Below, one piece after another: positions 18,061 to 25,604 of a stretch of DNA of 35,136 nt. The stretch covers positions 1-35,136 of the forward strand of contig JABFXY010000148.1 in NCBI GenBank assembly GCA_013361525.1, written 5' to 3'. Numbering within the stretch: position 1 is the first letter of the stretch; every line of letters begins with the position of its first letter. Below the pieces are notes generated by a model. That model worked only from the letters and a program-made list of their open reading frames with translations, was not told where the DNA came from and did not search any database. Origin of the DNA: Polyangiaceae bacterium (GTDB lineage Bacteria; Myxococcota_A; Polyangia; Polyangiales; Polyangiaceae). The position numbers and the translations under genes were made by a program.

Positions 18061-19770
18061 ATGAACGAATTGGACGTCCTCGTGGTCGGTGCTGGGCCAA
18101 CAGGGCTCACGCTCGCGGTGGAGCTCGCGCGCCGTGGCATTTCGGTGCGAATCATCGACAAAGCTCCGGAGCCGACGTCGCAATCGCGCGCGATCGTCGT
18201 TCACGCTCGAACGCTGGAGATTCTCGAGGATGCGGGCATCGCGACCGCGCTGATCGAGGCCGGCATTCCACTTTGCGGAGCCACGATGTGGGACGCGTCG
18301 GCGGCGAACGAGCCGCCGCGCATGATCGTCCGCGCGACGTTCGACGAGCTCGACACCCGCTATCCGTTTCTTCTCAGCGTCTCGCAGGCCGAGACGGAGC
18401 GGGTGCTCGCGCGCTTCGCCAAGGATCATGGTGTCACCGTCGAGCGGCCGGTCACGTTCGAACGCCTCGAGGTCGCGAGCGATCACGTGACCGCCGTCCT
18501 GACCACCGCCACCGGTGAAGAGCGCGTGCGGGCTCGTTACGTCGTAGGCTGCGACGGCGCGCGAAGTGCCGTGCGCAAAGAGCTCGGCGTCACCTTCGAG
18601 GGGAGCACCTACGAGGAGAAGTTTCTCCTCGCGGACGTGCGGTTTCGAGACGCCGCCATTCCGACCGACGCCATTGCGGCGTTCTTCGCCGCCGAGGGGC
18701 TCATGGGGACCTTTCCGATGCGGGATGGCCGCTATCGCCTCATTGCGACGGCCGCTCCGGACGACGAGCGCGAAGATCCGCCGAGTCTCGCGGACGTGCA
18801 GGCGCTCTTCAATGCACGAACGAGATCGAAAGCCGTGCTCGAGGACGCGACGTGGCTCGCGCGGTTCCGCATTCATTGCAGGCAAGTCGCTTCTTATCGA
18901 CGCGGGCGCGTGTTTCTCGCAGGTGACGCGGCTCATATCCATAGCCCCGCCGGCGGGCAGGGGATGAACACCGGTATGCAGGACGCCAACAACCTCGCAT
19001 GGAAGCTCGCGCTCGCGTGCCGAGGCAAAGCCACCGACGCGCTGCTATCGAGCTATCACGACGAACGCCACGCAATCGGTCAGGCAGTCCTGCGCTCCAC
19101 CGATGCCGCGACCCGCGTCGGCACGATTCGCAATCCCGTCGGTCGCGTCGTTCGCAACCACCTCGCTCGGTTCCTCACCAGCTTCGAATTCGTCCAGCAA
19201 CGAATCGTCCGCCAGGTCGCGGAGCTGACGGTCGGATACGAAGACAGCCCCATCGTCGGCGCCGAAAAGTCGAGCATGTTGTCGGCGCGCGTCGGCGGGC
19301 GCGAAGACGCGGACGAGCGACCGACCATTCTCGCTTGGCGGCGATTCGACGGTGGACCGAAGCCCGGCTCCCGCGCGCCGGACGGCCATTGCACGGTCAC
19401 ACCCGATTCCGTCGCGCCGAAGCGTTTGCTGTCGCTCCTCGATACCCGCCGCTTTCATGCGCTCCTCTTCGACGGGCGCGCGGCGACGGACGAGGGATAT
19501 GCGCGTTTCGAGCAAATCGCAGCCGAGCTGTCGCGACGCTATCGAGGTATCGTCGAGACGGTCGTCGTCACGCCGTATCAATGGCGCCCGACCCCGCTGC
19601 CCGACGACATTCGCGTCTTGTTCGACGTCGAGGGCGATCTCGAGGCGCGTTACGGCGCCGACGCGGAGTGCCTCTATCTGCTCCGCCCCGATCTCTACGT
19701 CGGCTATCGCAGCCAGCCGGCGAAGCTCGATTCGCTTCTCGCGCACCTGTCGAAGATCATCGGCGGTTGA
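18061..19770 (+). CDS. FAD-dependent monooxygenase, aromatic hydroxylase (group A) type
   Basis: The product is 569 residues, soluble. It shows the three fingerprints of group A flavoprotein hydroxylases: the FAD-binding GAGPTG at 10-15, the DG motif in VGCDGARSAVR, and the GD motif in FLAGDAAHIHSPAGGQGMN (D289). The C-terminal part (about 430-569) has the thioredoxin-like layout found in the phenol-hydroxylase/PheA-TfdB group (VLFDVEGDLEARYGADAECLYLLRPDLYVGYRS). Members use NAD(P)H and O2 to hydroxylate phenols, polyketides or antibiotics. The substrate cannot be read from sequence, and no degradation or polyketide genes adjoin. It is divergent from the HAD gene and ends before the 17-bp inverted repeat at 19827. 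Confidence 0.9.
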   Translation: MNELDVLVVGAGPTGLTLAVELARRGISVRIIDKAPEPTSQSRAIVVHARTLEILEDAGIATALIEAGIPLCGATMWDASAANEPPRMIVRATFDELDTRYPFLLSVSQAETERVLARFAKDHGVTVERPVTFERLEVASDHVTAVLTTATGEERVRARYVVGCDGARSAVRKELGVTFEGSTYEEKFLLADVRFRDAAIPTDAIAAFFAAEGLMGTFPMRDGRYRLIATAAPDDEREDPPSLADVQALFNARTRSKAVLEDATWLARFRIHCRQVASYRRGRVFLAGDAAHIHSPAGGQGMNTGMQDANNLAWKLALACRGKATDALLSSYHDERHAIGQAVLRSTDAATRVGTIRNPVGRVVRNHLARFLTSFEFVQQRIVRQVAELTVGYEDSPIVGAEKSSMLSARVGGREDADERPTILAWRRFDGGPKPGSRAPDGHCTVTPDSVAPKRLLSLLDTRRFHALLFDGRAATDEGYARFEQIAAELSRRYRGIVETVVVTPYQWRPTPLPDDIRVLFDVEGDLEARYGADAECLYLLRPDLYVGYRSQPAKLDSLLAHLSKIIGG

Positions 19771-19826
19771 CCCTTGCGCGTCGACGCGTCTGTCGCGCGA
19801 CGCCTGGGGCGGGGGGCATGTCGCGC

Positions 19827-19869
19827 GAAAAATCGCATGGTAAACGCGTTGGTTACCATGCGATTTTTC
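19827..19869. terminator. Perfect 17-bp inverted repeat, likely bidirectional terminator
   Basis: The left arm (19827-19843, GAAAAATCGCATGGTAA) and right arm (19853-19869) are perfect reverse complements, separated by the 9-base loop ACGCGTTGG. Each strand ends its arm in five T, giving a stem followed by a U-run in both directions. It sits between two convergent genes (stops at 19770 and 19938), as expected for a shared intrinsic terminator. The stem is unusually AT-rich compared with the surrounding DNA. Confidence 0.78.
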
Positions 19870-19937
19870 TGAAAGCGATCCCGATGCCCACCGGCGGGGA
19901 CGTCGCCGCCCCGGGCATCGACGACCCTACGGCGGGA

Positions 19938-21806
19938 TCAACGCGGCGGCGGCGGCTCGTAGATCTTCTGCACGTCGGCGCCGCCCGCGAATGCGTACGA
20001 CCCTGCTGCGCCATAGCCGTAGACGACGATTCCGTACGGCTTGTCGCCGGAGAGTTGGTGCGCGCCGACCTCGAGCGGGCAGCGGCGCGATTCGTATTGG
20101 ACACCATTCATCATGCCGGCGGGCTCGACGATGCATCCACCGGGGGTCGTTCCGTCGACGCTCACGGTCGCGCCGACCTCGGCGGAGATGACGACCCAAT
20201 CTTGGTCCCACGAGTCGGGCGTGAGAATCACGTATTCGGTGCGGTATTGCTCGACCGGCGGGAAGATCGTGAGGTCGGGATCTCCAATGTACGGGCCGTC
20301 GACGTACTGATTGCTGATGGTGATTTGCCCGACGATGATCGGCGTGTCGGACGACACCGTGATGTTGTCCTGCGTCCACGTCGTGCGGACCTCGCCCGGC
20401 TGCAGCGTGAACGAATTGAAGGGTGCGGGCAGGCTCGTCGTGACGTTCGCAGGCTCCGCTGCGCCGACGAAGCGAATGATGTCCGGCTCGCGGTACGACG
20501 ACGTCGAACGCACCGGGCTTCGCGTGATGACGTAGCTCTTGCCGATCGATTCGACCGGGAACATCTGATCTTCGAGATGGTCGAGGCAGCAGGTATCGCC
20601 CTCTTTCCAGCCCGGATACGTGGGGATCTCCACCGACGCGTTCGGCGCGGAGGTCGTCTCGACGCCCGAGAACACGGCGACTGGCTTATTCGAATAAACG
20701 GCGGTGCCGCTGAGATCCGCGGCGGTCGCCGGATCGTCGTTGAACGTCGCGTCGTCGGTCTCGAGGTTGAGGACGTCGAACGGCCCGAGCGTGACGACGA
20801 TCTCGCCGCCGGCAGCCGTCGCCGGAATCGGCGCGTTGCCGCGAATCTTCCAGCTCGGTCGGACCGTCACCTCGGTGCCGGGCGTCGTCCCGACGACGGT
20901 CACGTAGGAGCGATCGATGATGTTGAATTGTTGAATGTAGACGGGGTGACCTGCGGTCCAGTTGAGGACGCGGTACGTCTGGCCGAGCGCGTTCGTCGGT
21001 AGGAGCAGCGAGGCGTCGTTCGAGTAAGCGTTCTCGAAGACGTTGAATTGGTAGACGACGATGGGGTTGCTCGACGTAATGCGGAATGCGCGCGACGAAA
21101 GGCACGTGCCGGGGGAGCTGTATTGGTTCGGCGCCGTTCCGCAATCGAGCTCGCGCGTGGGCAGCTCGAGCGCGATGAGGCCGTTGGCCGGCACCGTCAC
21201 TTGCTCCACGGTCTCGAGCGCGACCGCTTCGCCGGGCGCGGCGTTGTTGATTTCGATCGTGACGTTGGCCACGCCGTCGCCGGCATTGGAGAGCGCGACG
21301 CCCCACGGTGCGCTCGCCGGATCGTTGAATCCATCCTGCTGATCGAGATCGACCGCCCAGAACTCACAGCCGACGTTCGAGGGCTGATCCTCTGCGATCT
21401 CGCAGCCGGTTTTGCAGGCGCCGTTCGAGCACGTGTAGCCCGCGTTCACGTCGCAGGTTTCGACGACCGGCCCATTGGGGTTGCCGGTGTCGTCGCATTC
21501 GTGGACCTCGTTGCCGATGCAGCCGTGTTCACCCGGCATGCACGGCGTACAGCCGAGCTCGGGCGAACATGCGAGGTCTTCGCAATTGGTCTCGACCCCC
21601 TCGCAGTCGATGTACACGCCGAAATCGCAGCGCGGGCATCCTTCGAAGTTGCCGCCCTGGTTCGTGTTGCCGCCGCCCTGGCCCGCGCCACCGCCGCCCT
21701 CCGGCGGGTCTTCGCCCGCAGAGCAGGAGCACCCAGACAAGACGAGTGACGCGACGATGAACGAGGCGTGACGGGTCCAACCAGAGCGAAGAATTCCAAG
21801 CGCCAT
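19938..21806 (-). CDS. IgGFc-binding-domain lipoprotein with Cys-rich N-terminus
   Basis: The product is 622 residues from the ATG at 21806. A signal peptide ends at lipobox LSGC, so it is a surface lipoprotein. A Gly/Asn linker (GGGGAGQGGGNTNQGG) is followed by a Cys-rich module (about residues 50-140; repeated CxxG and GNEVHEC units). Then comes a large beta-rich domain, beginning near GCEFWAVDLDQQ, with strands such as ITSSNPIVVYQFN, AVFSGVET and VGQITISNQYV. This layout matches proteins with the IgGFc-binding N-terminal domain that are common in myxobacteria (family knowledge). The name derives from a mammalian mucin-like protein; binding to immunoglobulin is not implied. A role in adhesion or cell-surface recognition is inferred. 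It is divergent from the lipoprotein at 21983. Confidence 0.83.
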   Translation of the reverse strand: MALGILRSGWTRHASFIVASLVLSGCSCSAGEDPPEGGGGAGQGGGNTNQGGNFEGCPRCDFGVYIDCEGVETNCEDLACSPELGCTPCMPGEHGCIGNEVHECDDTGNPNGPVVETCDVNAGYTCSNGACKTGCEIAEDQPSNVGCEFWAVDLDQQDGFNDPASAPWGVALSNAGDGVANVTIEINNAAPGEAVALETVEQVTVPANGLIALELPTRELDCGTAPNQYSSPGTCLSSRAFRITSSNPIVVYQFNVFENAYSNDASLLLPTNALGQTYRVLNWTAGHPVYIQQFNIIDRSYVTVVGTTPGTEVTVRPSWKIRGNAPIPATAAGGEIVVTLGPFDVLNLETDDATFNDDPATAADLSGTAVYSNKPVAVFSGVETTSAPNASVEIPTYPGWKEGDTCCLDHLEDQMFPVESIGKSYVITRSPVRSTSSYREPDIIRFVGAAEPANVTTSLPAPFNSFTLQPGEVRTTWTQDNITVSSDTPIIVGQITISNQYVDGPYIGDPDLTIFPPVEQYRTEYVILTPDSWDQDWVVISAEVGATVSVDGTTPGGCIVEPAGMMNGVQYESRRCPLEVGAHQLSGDKPYGIVVYGYGAAGSYAFAGGADVQKIYEPPPPR

Positions 21807-21824
21807 ATCGAACGGCCATATGAG

Positions 21825-21871
21825 GGTCACGAGTCCGGCGCAACGGTGCCTGCTCGTGACCAAAAGGTCAC
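21825..21871. promoter_or_regulatory. Clustered GGTCAC half-sites, possible operator
   Basis: GGTCACGAG (21825-21833) and CTCGTGACC (21853-21861) form a perfect 9-bp inverted repeat with a 19-base spacer. The right arm also forms a second palindrome, GTGACC-AAAA-GGTCAC (21856-21871). Three half-sites therefore lie in 47 bases just upstream of the IgGFc-type gene start at 21806 and in the gap shared with the divergent lipoprotein gene. They could be an operator for one or both genes or form a leader structure. No regulator gene is adjacent. Confidence 0.45.
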
Positions 21872-21982
21872 CCAAGCGACGCAGCGCATCGCCGGCGAGA
21901 GGTGCGTCAATCGACTCGGACGCGACGGGCGCGACGACGGACTGGAAGCTTTGGCGAAGAGGATCGTAGGAGTGGCCCCGAA

Positions 21983-22810
21983 ATGAAAACTCTTCCCCTT
22001 TCTGTCCTGTCGCTCGCCGGAGCGCTTTTGATCGCCGGTTGCGACTCGAGCAATCCGGCCTCGTCCTCGGCGACGGCGTCGGCGGCCGCTTCGACCGCGA
22101 AGAGCGCCACGACGTCGAGCGCGTCGGTTTCCACCGCTCGAGCGCCCAGCGCCAGCGCGTCTGCGAGCACCGAGCCGGAGCTCACCATTGCCTCGATCCC
22201 GCTCAGCACCTTCAACCTCGACGACAACGAGAAGCTGCACAAGGTCCTCGCGCCCGAAGGGTGGCGGCCGATCGAAGCGCTCGGCTGCAGCCAGGCGAAG
22301 GTCGTTGGACGCAGCGTGGATTGCCCCTACGGCGACCGGCCCGTGCGCGTGAAGTTCTTCGACAAGGAAAAGCCCGTGAAGCAGGACACGGGGTACAAGA
22401 CGAAGGAGTACACCTATCCGAACTCCGTTTTGATCTCGGACGGCACGAAGCACCTGATGATCACGGCGGGCTCGGAAGGAAAGCTCGAAGACGCCGAAGC
22501 CGTCGCCAAGGCCCTCTACGACGAGAAGGCGAAGACCTTCGGTGGAACGAAGATCGCCGACATCAAGTCGCTGAAGGAGCTGGACCCGATCCTCCAGACG
22601 AAGGGGTACACGGGCGCGGTTTGGGCAGACGCCATCGGGTTCGCGTTGCGCCGCGCGAGCGTCATTACCCACTACAAGGACGACGCGAAGCCCGAAGGCA
22701 CCTTCGCGAAGGGCGCCGACGGGTTCGTGGAGGTCATCATCGACCAGCGCGAAGGCGAGGCGCCGAAACAGGATGCGGAGCGCATCCTCGCCGCCGTCGT
22801 GAAGCGCTGA
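21983..22810 (+). CDS. Lipoprotein of unknown function with Ala/Ser/Thr linker
   Basis: The product is 275 residues. The start ATG at 21983 has GGAG about ten bases upstream and gives a clear lipoprotein signal (MKTLPLSVLSLAGALLIAGC). Residues about 22-65 are an Ala/Ser/Thr low-complexity linker. The rest is one or two globular alpha/beta domains with Lys-rich surfaces (for example VRVKFFDKEKPVKQD, then TKHLMITAGSEGKLEDAEAVAKALYDEK). No catalytic motif or known family was recognised. It is divergent from the IgGFc-type gene and converges on the tandem FKBP gene; the strong stem-loop at 22833 lies between. Confidence 0.72.
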   Translation: MKTLPLSVLSLAGALLIAGCDSSNPASSSATASAAASTAKSATTSSASVSTARAPSASASASTEPELTIASIPLSTFNLDDNEKLHKVLAPEGWRPIEALGCSQAKVVGRSVDCPYGDRPVRVKFFDKEKPVKQDTGYKTKEYTYPNSVLISDGTKHLMITAGSEGKLEDAEAVAKALYDEKAKTFGGTKIADIKSLKELDPILQTKGYTGAVWADAIGFALRRASVITHYKDDAKPEGTFAKGADGFVEVIIDQREGEAPKQDAERILAAVVKR

Positions 22811-22832
22811 ATCGAAATCGCAACGCCGAGCT

Positions 22833-22862
22833 TTGCAGCCGCGGCCGATACCGCGGCTGCAA
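22833..22862. terminator. GC-rich inverted repeat between convergent genes
   Basis: The 12-base arms TTGCAGCCGCGG (22833-22844) and CCGCGGCTGCAA (22851-22862) are perfect reverse complements with the loop CCGATA. They lie between convergent stops at 22810 and 22874. There is no long T-run, so it may act as a weak bidirectional terminator or as an mRNA 3' stabiliser. Confidence 0.55.
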
Positions 22863-22873
22863 GCCGATGCGTG

Positions 22874-23824
22874 TCAGTCGAGGATCTTGAGCAGCTCGAT
22901 GTCGAACGTGAGCTGACCACCCGGACGTCCGCCTCCCGGGTTCTCGCCGTAAGCGAGGTCGGCAGGGATCCAGAAGCGCGTCTTCTCGCCCTCGACCATC
23001 AGCTGCACGCCTTCGGTCCAGCCCTTGATGACGCCGTTCAAACCGAAGCGCGCCGGTTTTCCGCGGACGACGCTGGAGTCGAACATCTTTCCGTCTTTGG
23101 TCCAGCCTGTGTAGTGCACCTCGACGCGGCTCTTCTCCGTCGGCTTCTTCGTGCCGGTGCCCTTCGTCTGCACTTTGTAATAGAGGCCGCTCTTCGTCTT
23201 CTTCGCGTCCTTCGGGGGCGCTGCCACGTCTTCCGGAACCGGGGGCGGGGGAGGCGCCTTCTTGATGTCGATGAGCTCGACGTCGAACGTGAGCTGCCCT
23301 GCCGGTGCGCCGGGACGTCGCGGCGTGTCGCCGTATGCGAGGTTGCCCGGGATCCAGAATCGCGTCTTGTCGCCCACGACCATGAGCTGCACGCCTTCGG
23401 TCCAACCGGGGATGACGCCGTTGAGCGGGAACTCGATCGGCTCGCCACCCTTGAGGGAGCTGTCGAACATCTTCCCGTCCTTCGTCCAGCCCGTGTAGTG
23501 CACCTTCACGGTGTCGGCGGCGGCGGGGTGCTCCGTCCCGGAGCCTTTGGTGATGTTCTTGTAGGCGAGACCCGAAGCGGTCTTCGTCGCGTCTGCGGGT
23601 GCCTCCGCCACGTCGGCGGGCGCAGCGAACTTCGGGTCGACGGGCGGGGCGCTCTTCGCGCCTGCGGGCGCGCTCGCAGCCGAGGTGGTTGCCGGCGGGG
23701 CAGCCGAGCCGCTCGGCTCCGCGGTGACGGTTGCGTCTTGGGGAGCATCGCAACCCACGCCGGCCGCCGTGGCCGCCACGAGACCGATCTGCAGAATGCT
23801 TCGACGTCCGACGAGGTCGTTCAT
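22874..23824 (-). CDS. Tandem FKBP-type peptidyl-prolyl isomerase lipoprotein
   Basis: The product is 316 residues. The N-terminus GRRSILQIGLVAATAAGVGC combines a twin-Arg and a lipobox-like GVGC, so a Tat-exported lipoprotein is possible. After a Pro/Ala/Ser linker come two FKBP domains (about 78-192 and 205-316). Both keep the active-site set seen in FKBP12: VHYTGW, MFDSS, a Phe (PIEF, ARFG), NGVI-xGW, RFWIP-x-LAYG and QLTFD-ELL/I. Each domain should catalyse cis-trans isomerisation of prolyl bonds in the periplasm. The two share long identical stretches, suggesting internal duplication, and are joined by a PPPPP linker. It lies 76 bases downstream of the aromatic-repeat gene on the same strand. 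Confidence 0.92.
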   Translation of the reverse strand: MNDLVGRRSILQIGLVAATAAGVGCDAPQDATVTAEPSGSAAPPATTSAASAPAGAKSAPPVDPKFAAPADVAEAPADATKTASGLAYKNITKGSGTEHPAAADTVKVHYTGWTKDGKMFDSSLKGGEPIEFPLNGVIPGWTEGVQLMVVGDKTRFWIPGNLAYGDTPRRPGAPAGQLTFDVELIDIKKAPPPPPVPEDVAAPPKDAKKTKSGLYYKVQTKGTGTKKPTEKSRVEVHYTGWTKDGKMFDSSVVRGKPARFGLNGVIKGWTEGVQLMVEGEKTRFWIPADLAYGENPGGGRPGGQLTFDIELLKILD

Positions 23825-23900
23825 GGGCGCCTCTCATAGATGAGATGCGCCTCAGCAACAACTGAAGCGCGCGTGGCGAAACGCGACGCGCGCGGTCGTG

Positions 23901-25604
23901 TCACTCGCTGACTTTGATCGGGATATAGAGCGCGCGCACCTTCGCCATCGTCCCTTCGCGCGTATACCCCGCGAGGCCGTAGAGGATGTTCCACCAATGG
24001 CCGGTGGGCGATGCGCCGAACGAGAACGCCGGGAAGAAATGGAACTCCCACTCGGTGCCGCCCGCGACCTTCTGCTCCGAATAGAACGAGTTCAAAACGA
24101 GCTGATCGACGCTGTCTTTATCCGCATATCGGAAGAAGAACGGGAAGACGACCGTCGTGCGCGACTTCTGTGTCGCGAAATCCCAATAGACCGGCGGGAT
24201 GACGAGGTGCGTATCCTCGTTTTTCCGGCCGCTGAAGAAGATGGGATAGATGTTCGTCTGCCAGCCCGTCACGCCGTGGGTATGGTGGAAGAGCGGCGTG
24301 ACCCAGAGGCTCTCCTCCAAGCCGGGCCGCTTGAAGTGCGCGTAGAACGGGAAGATGACGAGGTCGTCCACCCGAGGCGACGTGCTCTGGTAGTAGAACG
24401 GGAAGAAGAGCTTCGTATCGAGGCCGATGTCAGGATCCCGGTACCACCAGAACAACGGCGAGAACATGTCGAGCTCGGTGCGCCCGCGGTATCGCGCATA
24501 TCCCCACGTGACGAACGTGTCGGAGCCGTCTTCGGCTTCCGCCTCGACGAACAGAGGCGTCACGAGCAAATGCGACGAGCCCTTGTATCCGTAATGGAAG
24601 AACGGAAAGAGGGTGATGTTGTCGTAGTTTTTGCCCCAGTTTCGATAGAACAGGGGAAAGATGTCGAAGACCTCTCCCTCGCGGTCCCGCTGCCAGAGGA
24701 ACGGGCCCCAGAGGTTCGTCTCGCTGTCCGCGATCTCGTCGTATTCGTAATAGTGAAGGAGCGGCGGGATGACTTCGTATTCGGATCCGCCGTGGCCGTC
24801 CGGCCCCGTATCGCGCCCGTAGAAGTAGAACGGCGCCATACCCATATCGATCGAGTCCGCCGTGCGGATATCGCACGACGGGCCGCCCTTCCATTTGCAG
24901 AAGAGCGGGCCGACCATGTTGAAGCCGTCGTGATCCGAGTGCTCCGTGAAGGTGAGGAGCGGCGGAATGTGCAAGTAGCCGCCGCCGTCGCTGGTCTTGC
25001 CCTCGAAGAACAGAGGGGGAAGCCAGTTCGCGTGGGTCGGCGGTCCGCCGTTTTCACCCGATGACTCTTGGTGCGCGAACGGGCCGACGACCGTCGTGTA
25101 CGTGTTCTTGTCGCGCAGGTGCCAGAAGAACGGGAAGAACACGTCCGCGTCGAAGTCGACGCTGCGCTGTTGGTAATACAGGCCGAAGAGGGAGGCTCGG
25201 TCGCCGGGCTGCGTGCGCTCCGCCCAAAACGGGAACACGGTGCGGAAGCGGTAATCGCCGCTCGTTTCGGAGTACCAGACACCGTAGAAATCGATGTCTG
25301 CTTTGAGCGCGGTGCCCTGGGTGTCGTCCTCGGGCTCGCGGTTCGTGCCGATCTTGTTCTTGATGTCGTCGGGGACGGCGAGCGGATCTTCCGGGAGCTG
25401 TGCCTCGACCTTGGGCAACGCGGTCTCCTCGCCGCCGGTGGCGGCGTGGGTCTCGGGCGTTCCGGGCGGGGGCTTGGGCGGTGCCGACGTCGGGCCGCCG
25501 AGGCCGGGGATCTGAGCGAACGCAGGCGCAGCCCCGAGCACGAGGCAACAGAGCACGAGGCAACAGGCGAACGCGAACGCGACGAGCGCGCGAAGGACTC
25601 TCAA
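23901..25604 (-). CDS. Exported aromatic-repeat protein of unknown function
   Basis: The product is 567 residues. A Sec signal peptide (about 1-30, ending GAAPAFA before QIPG) is followed by a Pro/Thr linker and then by about twenty short repeats spread over residues 105-560. Each repeat is a beta-strand-like motif of the form (F/P/T/G)-P-(F/L)-(F/Y/L) plus aromatics, such as FPFFWHLRDK, PPLLHYYEY, FPLFYRNW, SPLFWWYRD, FPFYYQST, FPFFFRYA, separated by roughly 15-30 residues. The pattern suggests a beta-propeller, barrel or solenoid. No known family was recognised. The start is a TTG at 25604 that overlaps the hisS stop as TTGA, so translation is probably coupled. FKBP isomerase follows. It could be an outer-membrane or periplasmic structural protein; function is unknown. 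Confidence 0.85.
   Translation of the reverse strand: MRVLRALVAFAFACCLVLCCLVLGAAPAFAQIPGLGGPTSAPPKPPPGTPETHAATGGEETALPKVEAQLPEDPLAVPDDIKNKIGTNREPEDDTQGTALKADIDFYGVWYSETSGDYRFRTVFPFWAERTQPGDRASLFGLYYQQRSVDFDADVFFPFFWHLRDKNTYTTVVGPFAHQESSGENGGPPTHANWLPPLFFEGKTSDGGGYLHIPPLLTFTEHSDHDGFNMVGPLFCKWKGGPSCDIRTADSIDMGMAPFYFYGRDTGPDGHGGSEYEVIPPLLHYYEYDEIADSETNLWGPFLWQRDREGEVFDIFPLFYRNWGKNYDNITLFPFFHYGYKGSSHLLVTPLFVEAEAEDGSDTFVTWGYARYRGRTELDMFSPLFWWYRDPDIGLDTKLFFPFYYQSTSPRVDDLVIFPFYAHFKRPGLEESLWVTPLFHHTHGVTGWQTNIYPIFFSGRKNEDTHLVIPPVYWDFATQKSRTTVVFPFFFRYADKDSVDQLVLNSFYSEQKVAGGTEWEFHFFPAFSFGASPTGHWWNILYGLAGYTREGTMAKVRALYIPIKVSE

Noticed and set aside
17935..18942. N-terminal extension of the HAD phosphatase frame
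   Set aside because: The extra 336 codons are antisense to the start of the FAD monooxygenase. The HAD fold begins exactly at the ATG at 17934.
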